NCBI GenBank assembly: GCA_021780225.1
Contig: JAJXZF010000045.1
Location: 1-64,000 of the forward strand
DNA length: 64,000 nucleotides
DNA from: Deltaproteobacteria bacterium
GTDB lineage: Bacteria; Desulfobacterota; Binatia; Binatales; Binataceae
Direction of reading: 5' to 3'
Part shown: piece by piece, positions 28,227 to 38,033 of the stretch
How positions within the stretch are numbered: position 1 is the first letter of the stretch
Layout of the letters: each line of letters begins with the position of its first letter
The notes under the pieces: model-generated
The model's input: only the letters and a program-made list of their open reading frames with translations
Databases searched by the model: none
Told to the model about the DNA's origin: nothing
Position numbers and translations under genes: made by a program

Positions 28227-29201
28227 TCAGGATCGATCATGCGGCCCGGACGCTGAATTATCCGGCGTTCGGGCCGTTTCGTTTCGCGCCGTCCTGCCGC
28301 CCATCGCGCGCGCGAGCGCCGCCGGCAAAAATGTGCGCGCGAGCCGCAGCATGGTTTTGAAATCGGCCGGCCGCGCCCGCAGCGCGCGCATGAAACAGCC
28401 GCGCGCCCTTTGCGGATCGCCGTCGCGCAGCGCCAGCAATCCTTCATAGCCCCACGCGCTCGCCGCCGCCCGCCGGGTGCCGCGAATCAATCCACGCGCG
28501 GCGCCGCCGTAGCGTTCGCCGAGGCGACGAATAAAAATTTCCTGATACGGCAGATATTTTTCGATCCGCACGCCCGGCGATTCCCATCGGTAGCGCACCA
28601 GCCGTTCCGGCACGTAAGCGAACTCGCCCCGCTCGCGCATCACGATGAAAAAAAACGGGTCTTCGTAGGCGGCGGAACGAAACTCTTCGACGAAGCCGCC
28701 CGTCGCCAGAAACGCGTCGCGGCGCATCACCGCCGTGCTCGGAATAATCGGCCACCAGCGCGTGAGCATGTCGGCCATCGACGGCGCCCGGGCGCAATCC
28801 GGCGTGACGTAAGAGCCGGCGACCTGATTGCCGGCCGCGTCGATCGGAATCGCGTCGCTGAAGACGAGCACGACTTCGGGCCGTTCGCCGAGCGGCGGAA
28901 CGGTGCGCGCGAGCTTCTCCGGCGTCCATTCGTCATCGGCGTCGAGGAACGCGAGAAATTCTCCCGTGGCCATCCGGGCGCCGGCGTTGCGCGCCGCCGC
29001 CGGGCCGCGATTCGGCTGATGGAGCGTGCGAATCCGATCGCCAAAGCCGGCGAGAATCGCGCGGGTCGAATCGGTCGAGCCGTCATCGACGACGATCGTT
29101 TCGAGCGCGCCGTCGAACCGCTGCGCGAGCACGCTTGCGACCGCGCGGCCGATCGTCGCCGCGCCGTTGTAAACCGGTATCACCGCCGACACGCGCGCCA
29201 T
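28227..29201 (-). CDS. GT2 family glycosyltransferase
   Basis: MARVSAVIPVYNGAATIGRAVASVLAQRF...IVVDDGSTDSTRAIL...AAARNAGARMATGEFLAFLDADDEW. Start chosen at MARVSAVIP; the 758-aa ORF extension upstream is antisense to the MFS gene. Confidence 0.92.
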   Translation of the reverse strand: MARVSAVIPVYNGAATIGRAVASVLAQRFDGALETIVVDDGSTDSTRAILAGFGDRIRTLHQPNRGPAAARNAGARMATGEFLAFLDADDEWTPEKLARTVPPLGERPEVVLVFSDAIPIDAAGNQVAGSYVTPDCARAPSMADMLTRWWPIIPSTAVMRRDAFLATGGFVEEFRSAAYEDPFFFIVMRERGEFAYVPERLVRYRWESPGVRIEKYLPYQEIFIRRLGERYGGAARGLIRGTRRAAASAWGYEGLLALRDGDPQRARGCFMRALRARPADFKTMLRLARTFLPAALARAMGGRTARNETARTPDNSASGPHDRS

Positions 29202-29306
29202 CGCGGACGAATCTAGCATACCGGCCGCCGCCCATGCGGCGGGCGCGGCGGCGCGATGGCAAATCGGGGGCGGCGCGGATAAGCTCGCGCCGGGGAGAAC
29301 GCTGGG

Positions 29307-30605
29307 ATGGCCGAGACGCAGGCTTCGATTGCGATCGCGGCGGCGGAAGCCGTCCGCTGGCCGCGGCGATATACGGTCGTTCTGATGTTCGCGCTGGCGA
29401 CGGCGCTCTGTTACGTCGATCGCACCAATATCGCGATCGCAATTATCCCGCTCGCGCGCGATCACGGTTACGGCCCGGAACAGACGGGGCTGGTGCTGTC
29501 CGCTTTTTTCTGGGGCTACCTGTGGTTGCAGATGGTGGGCGGATGGATGGCGGATCGGTTCGGCGGCAAGCGCGTGCTGGCGGCCGGCGTCGCGCTCTGG
29601 TCGGTCGCGACGTTTCTCACGCCGCTCGCGGCGTCGTGGTCCTTCGGCGCGCTGCTCGCGATGCGCGCGCTGCTGGGCGCGGGCGAGGCGGTGAATTTTC
29701 CGGCGGTGCACAGTCTCGCGGCGCGCTGGACGATCGCGTCCGAACGCGCGCGGGCGATTTCGCTCCATTTCAGCGGCGTCGCTTTCGGCACGATTGTCGC
29801 GATGCTGATCAGCCCGATTATCATCCTGCGCTGCGGATGGCCGGCGGTCTTTTATATTTCGGGCGCGATCGGCGTGCTCTGGCTGGCGGCGTGGCAGATC
29901 AAAGCGGCCGACGGTCCCGAGAATTGCAGTGGCGTGAGCGAGACCGAGATGGCGATCATCGCCGCCGGGCGCGCCGATCAGATTACGCTGGCCGATTCGA
30001 TTCCGTGGCGCGCAATCATGCGCGAAAAAGCGGTCTGGGCGATCGTCATCGCCCATCTCTGCAATAATTTCGGCTTCTACATCATCCTGCTGTGGCTGCC
30101 GAGCTATCTGAAGGCGACTTTCGGCGTGACGATGGCGCGGCTGGGGATGTTTTCGGTCGTGCCGTGGATCGCGGCGTTCGTCGTGCAGAATTTGAGCGGC
30201 TGGCTCGCCGACGGATGGCATCGGCGCGGAGTTCCGTTGACGGTGGTGCGCAAGACGATGCAGGCGGCGGCGTTTTCGATCGGCGCCGCGCCGCTGCTGC
30301 TGCTGCCGGCGATGCATTCGCCGGTTGCGGCGGTCGCGCTGGTCACGCTGTCGCTGGCCGGCACGGCGATCGGGTCGGGCGCTTTCGCCGCGAACCATCT
30401 CGACGTCGCGCCGCGCTACGCTGGTATTCTGATGGGCTTGTCGAACACGGCGGCGACCGTGCCGGGAATCGTGGGCGTGGCCGTGACCGGCTTCATCCTG
30501 CAACGCACCGGTTCGTTCAACGGCGCTTTTTACCTGACCGTCGCGATTTATCTGACCGGGATGGTTTGCTATCTCGCGATGGCGAGCGGCGAGCGCAAGA
30601 TCTGA
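29307..30605 (+). CDS. MFS transporter (ACS-like anion:cation symporter type)
   Basis: Multiple TM segments; VLMFALATALCYVDRTNIAIAIIPLARDHGY; GGWMADRFGGKRVLAAGV; GAGEAVNFPAVHSLAARW. Confidence 0.9.
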   Translation: MAETQASIAIAAAEAVRWPRRYTVVLMFALATALCYVDRTNIAIAIIPLARDHGYGPEQTGLVLSAFFWGYLWLQMVGGWMADRFGGKRVLAAGVALWSVATFLTPLAASWSFGALLAMRALLGAGEAVNFPAVHSLAARWTIASERARAISLHFSGVAFGTIVAMLISPIIILRCGWPAVFYISGAIGVLWLAAWQIKAADGPENCSGVSETEMAIIAAGRADQITLADSIPWRAIMREKAVWAIVIAHLCNNFGFYIILLWLPSYLKATFGVTMARLGMFSVVPWIAAFVVQNLSGWLADGWHRRGVPLTVVRKTMQAAAFSIGAAPLLLLPAMHSPVAAVALVTLSLAGTAIGSGAFAANHLDVAPRYAGILMGLSNTAATVPGIVGVAVTGFILQRTGSFNGAFYLTVAIYLTGMVCYLAMASGERKI

Positions 30606-30640
30606 CGCGCGCGCCGCGCAGGACGCGATCGCGCGCGGGC

Positions 30641-31465
30641 TCAGCGCGGGCGCGGCTTGACGCCGATCAACGCTTCGAGGGCGGCGTGCAGATGGCCGTT
30701 GCTGGCGACCAAGCCGGGCACCTTCACCGATTTTTTATTGAAAACGATCGGATCGCCGTGAATGTCCGTGACCGCGCCGCCGGCCGCGAGGATCAAGGCC
30801 GCGCCCGAGGCGATATCCCATTCGCTTTTCGGCGTGAGGGTAAAAGTCGCGTCCGCCCGTCCGGCCGCGACCAGCGCGAGCTTGTAGGCGACGCTGCCGA
30901 TCGCCCGCACCGTCATCGAACCTTCGTAGGCTTTCCATTCCCCGCGCGAGGTTTCGCTGCGGCTGGCGAGGATCGTCGCATGATCGAGCGTGGCGGTGGA
31001 ACTGACCGCGGCCGGCGCGTGATCGACGAAGCATCCGAAACCCGCGCCGCCGGAGAAAAGCTCGCGCTTGATCGGATTGTAGGTCACCCCGAGCACCGGC
31101 GAACCGGCTTCGGTCAGCGCGATCGCCACGACGAACTCCGGAATCCCTTTGATGAATTCCTTGGTGCCGTCGAGCGGATCGACGATCCATACGCGTTCGC
31201 GGTCGAGCCGGCTGCCGTCATCGGCGGTCTCCTCCGAGAGCCATCCGTATTCGGGAAAGCCGCCGTGCAGGAGTTGTTTCAGGCGTGCGTCGGCCTCGAA
31301 ATCCGCGGTGGTGACGGGGTTGTCCTTGCCTTTGGAATCGATGTCGTAGCCGCGTTCGCGATAGTAGCGCTCGAGGATCGCGCCGGCGGCGAGCGCCGCC
31401 TGATGGGCGGCCTCGAGCTCGCGTGCGAATTGCCAATGCCGGGCGGCGGTTTCAGCTTCTTTCAT
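30641..31465 (-). CDS. cysQ: 3'(2'),5'-bisphosphate nucleotidase / inositol monophosphatase family (CysQ-like)
   Basis: [16 protein letters not shown]...[10 protein letters not shown]...[28 protein letters not shown]...[19 protein letters not shown]. Confidence 0.9.
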   Translation of the reverse strand: MKEAETAARHWQFARELEAAHQAALAAGAILERYYRERGYDIDSKGKDNPVTTADFEADARLKQLLHGGFPEYGWLSEETADDGSRLDRERVWIVDPLDGTKEFIKGIPEFVVAIALTEAGSPVLGVTYNPIKRELFSGGAGFGCFVDHAPAAVSSTATLDHATILASRSETSRGEWKAYEGSMTVRAIGSVAYKLALVAAGRADATFTLTPKSEWDIASGAALILAAGGAVTDIHGDPIVFNKKSVKVPGLVASNGHLHAALEALIGVKPRPR

Positions 31466-32682
31466 CCCGCAGATTTCCTCTTTGCGCCGCGGCCCGATTT
31501 CGCTTCGGCGGCGGCGCGTTTGCGCAGTACTTTTTCGTAGGCCGACTTGAGCCGCGCCATCATCTCCTCGCGCCGTTCGTACAACCGGCGCGGTTTGCGC
31601 GCCTTGCGGCGGGCGAGCGCGTAGGCCGTGATCAGCGGCAGCGCGACTGTGCTATCGACGTAGCAGACCACCGAATCGGGCAATCGGTCGGGGTCTATTT
31701 TACCCCAACTGACCGCTTCGGCCGGAGTCGCGCCGGAAAGTCCGCCGGTGTCGGGCCGCGCGTCGGTCACCTGCAGGAAATAGTCGTGGCCTTTTTCCGC
31801 CACGCCCATCACTTCCTGAATCTGGGGTTCGGTCTGCAACACGAAATTTTTCGGCGAGCCGCCGCCGAGGATGAACACCGCCGACTTCATCCCGCGCGCC
31901 TTCGCGTCGTACACGATCGCGGCGGTTTCGTTGACGTCGCTCAGCGGGTCGATGCGCAGCTCGTAGCCTTCGATTTCGAGCGCCGCGAGATTCATCCCGA
32001 TCGACGAATCCCCCGGCGACGAGGTGTAGACCGGCAGCGCGTGCTTGTGCGCCGCCGCCAGCAGCGAGCGGCGTTCCAGCTTGAGCACGCGCTCGCGCTC
32101 GGCGACGTAGCGGCCGGCGAGGTAATGGAACTCCGCCGTGCCCATCGCGCGCTGAAACTCGGGTTGGCGCGCGACTTCGCGGAAAAAAGCGTCGGTGGAG
32201 AGCAGCACGCGGTAATCGAAAAATATATCGTAAATCCGGACCACGCCCGCCTTGCGCAGCGCGACGTCGTCGGCCTCCGCCGAACCCTGGTACATCTTCA
32301 GGCCCAGTCCGAAATGCGCGTCGTGGTAGAGATTGGCGCCCGTCGAGACCATCCAATCGACAAAACCATTTTCGATCAGGGGAATGATGCAGGACATGCC
32401 GAGTCCGGCCGGCGTCAAGGCGCCGGTCAGACTGACGCCGACGATGACATCCTCCGCGAGCATCTTCTCGGCAAACAGGCGGCATGCTTCGCGCAGGCGG
32501 CGGCCGTTATAGGCAAGAAAGGCGGTATCGACCAGATCCGCCGCGGACATGCGTCCGGTGACTCCGGCGGGATTGATGCGAGCGCCGGCGATCCGCTCGA
32601 CAGACGGTGTATTGCGGGCCATCGAAGTTCCGTTAAGCCGGCCTCGGGCGGGCCGGGCTGGCGCTGGAGATTGAACCGTCAT
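31462..32682 (-). CDS. deoxyhypusine synthase family protein
   Basis: [21 protein letters not shown]...[15 protein letters not shown]...[16 protein letters not shown]...[13 protein letters not shown]...[18 protein letters not shown]. True start may be the internal [13 protein letters not shown] (32622). Confidence 0.85.
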   Translation of the reverse strand: MTVQSPAPARPARGRLNGTSMARNTPSVERIAGARINPAGVTGRMSAADLVDTAFLAYNGRRLREACRLFAEKMLAEDVIVGVSLTGALTPAGLGMSCIIPLIENGFVDWMVSTGANLYHDAHFGLGLKMYQGSAEADDVALRKAGVVRIYDIFFDYRVLLSTDAFFREVARQPEFQRAMGTAEFHYLAGRYVAERERVLKLERRSLLAAAHKHALPVYTSSPGDSSIGMNLAALEIEGYELRIDPLSDVNETAAIVYDAKARGMKSAVFILGGGSPKNFVLQTEPQIQEVMGVAEKGHDYFLQVTDARPDTGGLSGATPAEAVSWGKIDPDRLPDSVVCYVDSTVALPLITAYALARRKARKPRRLYERREEMMARLKSAYEKVLRKRAAAEAKSGRGAKRKSAG

Positions 32683-32838
32683 CCTAGCGATCGCCGCATA
32701 TCGATTCCATGTAGCGGCATCATTGGCGGATTAGCGCCGTGAGGCTCCGATTCCGGCGCGTCGGATGAATTTGGCTGATTTGCGCATCAGCGGCCATCGC
32801 CCTAAGATTGGCCTTGGGGATTGTTCTCGGGGGTTTCT

Positions 32839-33660
32839 ATGGCGATCATTGCGATTACCCAGCATATCGGCACGCGCGCCGATGAGCTGGGCCGGCTTGT
32901 TGCCGAGCGGCTCGGCTATCGGTTCCTGAATTCCCAGATGGTCATCGACGAGGCGGCGAGGCGATTCAACGCGCCGCCGGAACAGCTTATCGTCGCCGAT
33001 GAACGCAGGCCGCATTTCTGGGAGCGGCTTAAGACCGATACCGCGCGATTCATTCCGCTGTTCCGGGCCACGACGCTCAAATTTATGGCGGCTGACAACC
33101 TGGTGATCCTCGGCCGGTCGGTCGCGATTTTATTGCCGGATGCCGGGATGGGTTTGCGTGTACGGCTGGTGGCGCCGCTCAAGGAGCGGACCGCCGCCGT
33201 TGCGATCGAGGAGAATCTTGCCGCCGCTGTGGCCGAGCGGCGGGTGCGCGATTACGACCGGGAGATTCGCGCGCGCATGCAGACTTTGTTCAACGTCGAC
33301 ATCGAAGATCCTCTAAGCCATCATCTGACGCTCAATATCCACGCCACGCCGCTTGCCACGCTTTTGACGATGCTGACCGAGGCGGCGGCGGAAATCGATC
33401 GCGCCGCGCCGGCGGACGGCCGCCAGAAATTGTGCGACGAGGCGCTCGCGGCTGAAGTCCGCGCGACTCTGATGTCCCATCCGAAGATCGGTCACGCGCC
33501 GCTCGAAGTGAATTGCCTGGGCGGGAAGGTGCGGGTCAACGGTCCCGGATTGGTGCCGCCGTGGGACGACCTGATCGGCAGAGTGGCGCGCAACGTCGAA
33601 GGCGTCAGCGCCGTCGAGGTCAATGCCGAAGAGGCCGCGGCGCCGGTTCGTCCCGCCTGA
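32839..33660 (+). CDS. cytidylate kinase-like family protein with a C-terminal BON-like segment
   Basis: MAIIAITQHIGTRADELGRLVAERLGYRFLNSQMVIDEAARRF... (AAK6/cytidylate-kinase-like); C-terminus HPKIGHAPLEVNCLGGKVRVNGPG...VEGVSAVEVN resembles BON domains. Confidence 0.75.
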   Translation: MAIIAITQHIGTRADELGRLVAERLGYRFLNSQMVIDEAARRFNAPPEQLIVADERRPHFWERLKTDTARFIPLFRATTLKFMAADNLVILGRSVAILLPDAGMGLRVRLVAPLKERTAAVAIEENLAAAVAERRVRDYDREIRARMQTLFNVDIEDPLSHHLTLNIHATPLATLLTMLTEAAAEIDRAAPADGRQKLCDEALAAEVRATLMSHPKIGHAPLEVNCLGGKVRVNGPGLVPPWDDLIGRVARNVEGVSAVEVNAEEAAAPVRPA

Positions 33661-33742
33661 CCGGCGGCTCCGTTGCGGGCCAGGCATCGGCTGGACGCTT
33701 CGGGCTGCGCCGTCGCGGCGAGAATGATATCGTCGGCGCGCC

Positions 33743-34216
33743 GTGCGCAGCGTAACCCGTCGAATCGTGATTTTTCTGGCGACCGGCGCCGGCAGCGGCT
33801 ACGCGCCGATCGCTTCGGGGACCGCGGGCTCGGTCGTGGGACTCGCGCTGGCCTATTTTGTCCTCGCCCCGATTTGGCAAGCCTATCCGCTGGGTTTCGC
33901 CCTATGCTTCGGAATCGCGTTCATCGGCGGATGCGGCGTCGCCGGCGCCGCCGAACGGATTTTAGGCGAGCATGACAGCTCGAAAATCGTGCTGGATGAA
34001 ATCTTCGGGATGGTCGCGGCGATGTTCTTGAATCCGTCCGGCGTTCCATGGGTCGCCGCGAGTTTCGTCATTTTTCGTTTTTTCGATATCGTCAAACCCT
34101 TTCCGGCCAGTTATTTTGACCGCCGGGTCGGCGGCGGCGCGGGCGTGATGCTTGACGATTTGGCCGCGGGCATCTATGCCAACCTGATGCTGCAGGCCGC
34201 GCGCCGGCTGCTATAA
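33743..34216 (+). CDS. pgpA: phosphatidylglycerophosphatase A
   Basis: ATGAGSGYAPIASGTAGSVVGLALAYF; DSSKIVLDEIFGMVAAMF; FRFFDIVKPFPASYFDRRVGGGAGVMLDDLAAGIYANL. Confidence 0.94.
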   Translation: MRSVTRRIVIFLATGAGSGYAPIASGTAGSVVGLALAYFVLAPIWQAYPLGFALCFGIAFIGGCGVAGAAERILGEHDSSKIVLDEIFGMVAAMFLNPSGVPWVAASFVIFRFFDIVKPFPASYFDRRVGGGAGVMLDDLAAGIYANLMLQAARRLL

Positions 34217-34257
34217 GGTCAGTTTGGCGGCGCCGACGGCCGCCCAAGGAGCGAGCC

Positions 34258-35541
34258 ATGATCGAACGTGCCGTGATTCTTTCCACCGGCGATGAAATCA
34301 CCACCGGCAAGGTGCTGGACAGCAACGCGAACTACCTGGCCGACAAGCTCAACGAAATCGGCGTCGATCTAGTCGCCGTGATTACGGTGGGCGACGTGCA
34401 CGAACGGCTCGAATGGGCATGGCGGACCGCGATGGATATGGCCGACGTGGTGCTCTCGACCGGCGGTATCGGCCCGACCGCCGACGATTTGACCACGGAG
34501 ACGATCGCGCGCCTGACCGGCAAAAAATTGTGGCGCCATGAACCGTCCGTCGAACACATGCGCCGGCTGTTCGAGTCGGTCGGCCGGGTGATGCCGGAGA
34601 ACAATATCAAGCAGGCGCTCTTTCCCGAGACCGCCGAGGTGATTCCCAATCCGCTCGGAACGGCGCCGGGGTTTCGGATGCCGGTCTTGATGAAGGACCA
34701 TACGGCCCATCTGGTCGTGATGCCGGGCGTGCCGCGCGAAATGAAGCCGATGTTCGAGAACGAGGTGATCCCGTGGATTCGGCAGAACCGCGGCTCGGAC
34801 AAAATCTTCGCCACGCGCATTTTCCAGACCTTCGGCATCAGCGAATCCGGTCTCGATCAGGCGGTCGCCGGCTTGATCCGGCCGGAGGAGGCCAAGGTCG
34901 GCTTTCGCGCGAGCTTTCCGCAGATTTCGATGAAGGTGATGGTCGAGGACGCGCCCGGACGCGCCGAGCGGCGGCTGGAGGAATTGAGCGAGCGGGTGCG
35001 CGCCCGCGTCGGCGAGTTTATTTATGCCGAGGGCGAGCGTTCGATGGAGGAAGTGATCTGCGAACTTTACACCGAGAAACAGCTCAAACTCGCGATCGCC
35101 GAATCGTGCACCGGCGGCCTGATCGGCCATCGCATCACCAACGTGGCTGGCAGCTCGAACTACTTTTGCGGCGACTTCGTGACCTATTCGAATGAACTCA
35201 AAAGCGGATTGCTCGGCGTGAAAGAGACGACCCTGAGGGAATTCGGCGCGGTCAGCGTCGAGTGCGTGCGCGAGATGGCGGCCGGAGCGCGCGCCGCGGC
35301 CAACGCCGGCGTCGCGATCGCGACCTCCGGCGTCGCGGGACCGGCCGGCGGCACGCCCGAGCATCCGGTCGGCACGGTCTGCGTCGCGCTGGATTCGGAA
35401 TCGGTCAAGGCGTCGCGGCGCTTCAACCTGCGCGGCAATCGCGAGTGGATCAAGCTGCTGACTTCGCAGGTGGCGCTGGATTGGCTGCGGCGCTATGCGC
35501 TCGGGATGCCGATCGGAGAATCCGCGCTTTTCCGCAAATGA
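34258..35541 (+). CDS. cinA: CinA family protein (competence/damage-inducible; nicotinamide-nucleotide amidase)
   Basis: ILSTGDEITTGKVLDSNANYLADKLNEIGVD; STGGIGPTADDLTTETIARLTGK; AESCTGGLIGHRITNVAGSSNYFCGDFVTYSNELK; ATSGVAGPAGGTPEHPVGTV. Confidence 0.95.
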   Translation: MIERAVILSTGDEITTGKVLDSNANYLADKLNEIGVDLVAVITVGDVHERLEWAWRTAMDMADVVLSTGGIGPTADDLTTETIARLTGKKLWRHEPSVEHMRRLFESVGRVMPENNIKQALFPETAEVIPNPLGTAPGFRMPVLMKDHTAHLVVMPGVPREMKPMFENEVIPWIRQNRGSDKIFATRIFQTFGISESGLDQAVAGLIRPEEAKVGFRASFPQISMKVMVEDAPGRAERRLEELSERVRARVGEFIYAEGERSMEEVICELYTEKQLKLAIAESCTGGLIGHRITNVAGSSNYFCGDFVTYSNELKSGLLGVKETTLREFGAVSVECVREMAAGARAAANAGVAIATSGVAGPAGGTPEHPVGTVCVALDSESVKASRRFNLRGNREWIKLLTSQVALDWLRRYALGMPIGESALFRK

Positions 35542-35553
35542 TCGGATGGTCAT

Positions 35554-35597
35554 GCGATCGGACGAACGGCCGCGCACGCGGCCGTTCGTCCGATCGC
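35554..35597. repeat. Perfect 21-bp inverted repeat with 2-nt centre
   Basis: GCGATCGGACGAACGGCCGCG-CA-CGCGGCCGTTCGTCCGATCGC immediately after cinA. Confidence 0.9.
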
Positions 35598-35843
35598 GAT
35601 TCGATAGCGCCGCGAAATCGCCGCGGCGGAATGTCCGAATTTCCCATCGAATTGCTTGATTAATAGGGCGATGCTTAAACCCTTTCTCGCCCAGCGGTTT
35701 AATTGATCGTCCGGCGGGCGCCCATTCTCCCGATTGTCTATCGTCCAACTCCCAACTAGCATTTTGACCAATGACGCGCCGCCGCCGCGTCATTCCATTC
35801 GACGGAGGAACCGGATGATTCGGAAATCTCGGATAATTGCGCC

Positions 35844-36671
35844 ATGTTGACGATCCTGGGCGGGCTGTTGGCGCTTGCGATTCTCGCTGGCTTCGTCGGC
35901 GCGCTCTCGGGACTGGGCGGCGGCGTCTTTATCGTTCCGGGATTGGTGATACTGGCGCATGTGCCGATGCAGGTCGCGGTCGGCGCGAGCCTGATCTCGG
36001 TGGTTGCGACCAGCGCCGGCGCCAGCGTCGCGTTTGTGCGCGACGGATGGACCAATCTGCGCGTCGCCATCATCCTGGAGTGCGCGACAGTGACCGGAGC
36101 GCTGACGGGGGCTTATCTCGCCGGCGTGATCTCGCAGCCGGTGCTCGAGATGCTGTTCGCGCTGATGATGCTGCAATCGGCTTATTATTCGATCACCAAG
36201 CACGGAGACGAATTGCTGTCCCAGTCCGACCCCCTCTGCGAGCGGCTGCGGCTGGGCGGCGAAGTCCCCGGCGACGACGGCCGGATGACGCCGTACGGCG
36301 TGAGAAATTTGCCCGGCGGCGCGGCGCTGATGGTTATCGCGGGCGTGATGTCGGGATTGCTGGGAATCGGGTCCGGCGCGCTTAAAGTCGCCGCGATGGA
36401 CCATCTCATGAAACTGCCACTCAAGGTTTCGAGCGCGACCAGCAATTTTATGATCGGCGTTACCGCCGGGGCTGGCGCGCTGGTCTTTCTCTCGCGCGGC
36501 GACGTCGCCGCGGCTGTCGCCGCGCCGGTCGCGATCGGCGTTACCGGCGGCGCTTTGCTGGGCAGCCGCATACTGCCGCACGCCAATGTCGGTTATCTGC
36601 GCAAACTGTTCGCCACCATTCTCGTCCTGATCGCAGTCGAGATGGGTTGGCGGGCGCTTTCCGGAATATGA
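35844..36671 (+). CDS. TauE/SafE family sulfite exporter-like permease
   Basis: FVGALSGLGGGVFIVPGLVILAHVPMQVAVGASLISVVATSAGAS...GLLGIGSGALKVAAMDHLMKLPLKVSSATSNFMIGVTA. Confidence 0.92.
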   Translation: MLTILGGLLALAILAGFVGALSGLGGGVFIVPGLVILAHVPMQVAVGASLISVVATSAGASVAFVRDGWTNLRVAIILECATVTGALTGAYLAGVISQPVLEMLFALMMLQSAYYSITKHGDELLSQSDPLCERLRLGGEVPGDDGRMTPYGVRNLPGGAALMVIAGVMSGLLGIGSGALKVAAMDHLMKLPLKVSSATSNFMIGVTAGAGALVFLSRGDVAAAVAAPVAIGVTGGALLGSRILPHANVGYLRKLFATILVLIAVEMGWRALSGI

Positions 36672-37090
36672 TGAATCAGCCTGAACGCTACTCGCCGTCG
36701 CCGTCGGACGCTGAAGAAGACCGTATCCTGCGCACCTGGACGCCGCTGATGCTGCGCACGGTCTTGATCGTCAGCACGATCGTTTTGATCGTGGGGATCG
36801 CCGCCACCGTCCTGCACTCGCCCGGCTTCTATATCGATCGATTTCACGCCCTGCAAAGGGGCCAAATGCACGCGACCGAACAATTTTCGATGATTATCCG
36901 CCAAGCCGCCGCCGGCGACCCGCACGCGATCATGACGATCGGACTCTATGTTTTGACCCTGGTGCCGCTGGTGCGCGTCGCCTTTACTTTCGTGTTGTTT
37001 TTGAAAGATCGCGATTATATCTACGTGGCGGCGACCGCCTACGTTCTGAGCGGACTTATCCTGGGCATGGCGCTCGGCCGAATCGGCTGA
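36668..37090 (+). CDS. DUF1634 family membrane protein
   Basis: RTWTPLMLRTVLIVSTIVLIVGIAATVLHSPGFY...QFSMIIRQAAAGDPHAIMTIGLYVLTLVPLVRVAFTFVLFLKDRDYIYVAATAYVLSGLILG; start overlaps the TauE stop. Confidence 0.85.
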   Translation: MMNQPERYSPSPSDAEEDRILRTWTPLMLRTVLIVSTIVLIVGIAATVLHSPGFYIDRFHALQRGQMHATEQFSMIIRQAAAGDPHAIMTIGLYVLTLVPLVRVAFTFVLFLKDRDYIYVAATAYVLSGLILGMALGRIG

Positions 37091-37120
37091 GCGCGATTCC
37101 GTCGAACGAATTTTCGGCCG

Positions 37121-37918
37121 GTGCCGACCGGAGGGGGAACCATGGACGTAAAGGGCAAGACGGCGGTCATTACCGGCGGCGCGTCGGGAATTGGCCGCGC
37201 CACGGCGGAACTGCTCGCGCGCAAGGGGGCTGCCGTCGTGATCGCCGATCTGGTCGAGGCGCAGGGCGCCGAGACCGTCAAGGAGATCGAAACGGCTGGC
37301 GGGCGCGCCGCGTTCATCAAGGCCGACGTTACTGACGAAGATGACGCGCGCCGGATGCTCGAGCTGGCCGTAAATCGGTTCGGCAGCCTCGATATCCTTT
37401 ACAACAACGCCGGTATCGCCGTCGGCCTGCCCGGCTATCCGCTGGCCGCAATCAAGCGGTGGCGGCGCGTGATCGATATCGATTTGCAGGCGGTGATTCT
37501 CGGCTGCCACCTGGCGGCGCCGATGATGGACCCGAAAGGCGGCGTCATCATCAACACGGCTTCGATGGCGGGGCTTTATCCGTACAAGGAAGATCCGGTT
37601 TACGGCGCCGCGAAGGCGGGAGTGGTGAATTTCACCTACTCGCTCGCTCCGTGGGCGGCCAAACGCAATATCCGGGTGAACTGCGTATGCCCCGGAGTGG
37701 TCGATACCCCTCTGGTCCGCCGGGGCATCGAAGCGGCCAAGCGAGCCGGGCACACCGCCGGCATCCCGGCCAAGATTCTACAGCCGATTCAGATAGCCGA
37801 AGCGGTTTTGCGGCTAATCGAGGATGACAGTCTGTTCGGACGCGCTATCGAGGTTCGACCCACGGGACCGAGGCTGGTCGAGACCCCCGCCGCACCCGGA
37901 TCGCGCGGCAAACCCTGA
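37121..37918 (+). CDS. SDR family oxidoreductase
   Basis: KTAVITGGASGIGRATAELLARKGAAVVIADL...DILYNNAGIAVG...YGAAKAGVVNFTYSLA. ATG at 37142 (MDVKGKTAVI) may be the real start. Confidence 0.92.
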   Translation: MPTGGGTMDVKGKTAVITGGASGIGRATAELLARKGAAVVIADLVEAQGAETVKEIETAGGRAAFIKADVTDEDDARRMLELAVNRFGSLDILYNNAGIAVGLPGYPLAAIKRWRRVIDIDLQAVILGCHLAAPMMDPKGGVIINTASMAGLYPYKEDPVYGAAKAGVVNFTYSLAPWAAKRNIRVNCVCPGVVDTPLVRRGIEAAKRAGHTAGIPAKILQPIQIAEAVLRLIEDDSLFGRAIEVRPTGPRLVETPAAPGSRGKP

Positions 37919-38033
37919 GTGCGAGCCGATTTGGCTTTCCTGATCCAGAGGCGCAATCTGGCATGGAACGAAGAGGAAAACGCTCGCCGGCGAGATGAAC
38001 TCGACGGCGAGCGCCAAATCACCGAACGATCCG

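Noticed and set aside
28227-30503. 758-aa reading of the GT2 gene as one long protein
   Set aside because: The N-terminal ~430 residues are antisense to the MFS transporter; the GT starts at MARVSAVIPVYN (29201).
34369-35793. 474-aa minus-strand ORF over cinA
   Set aside because: Antisense shadow of cinA; no motif.
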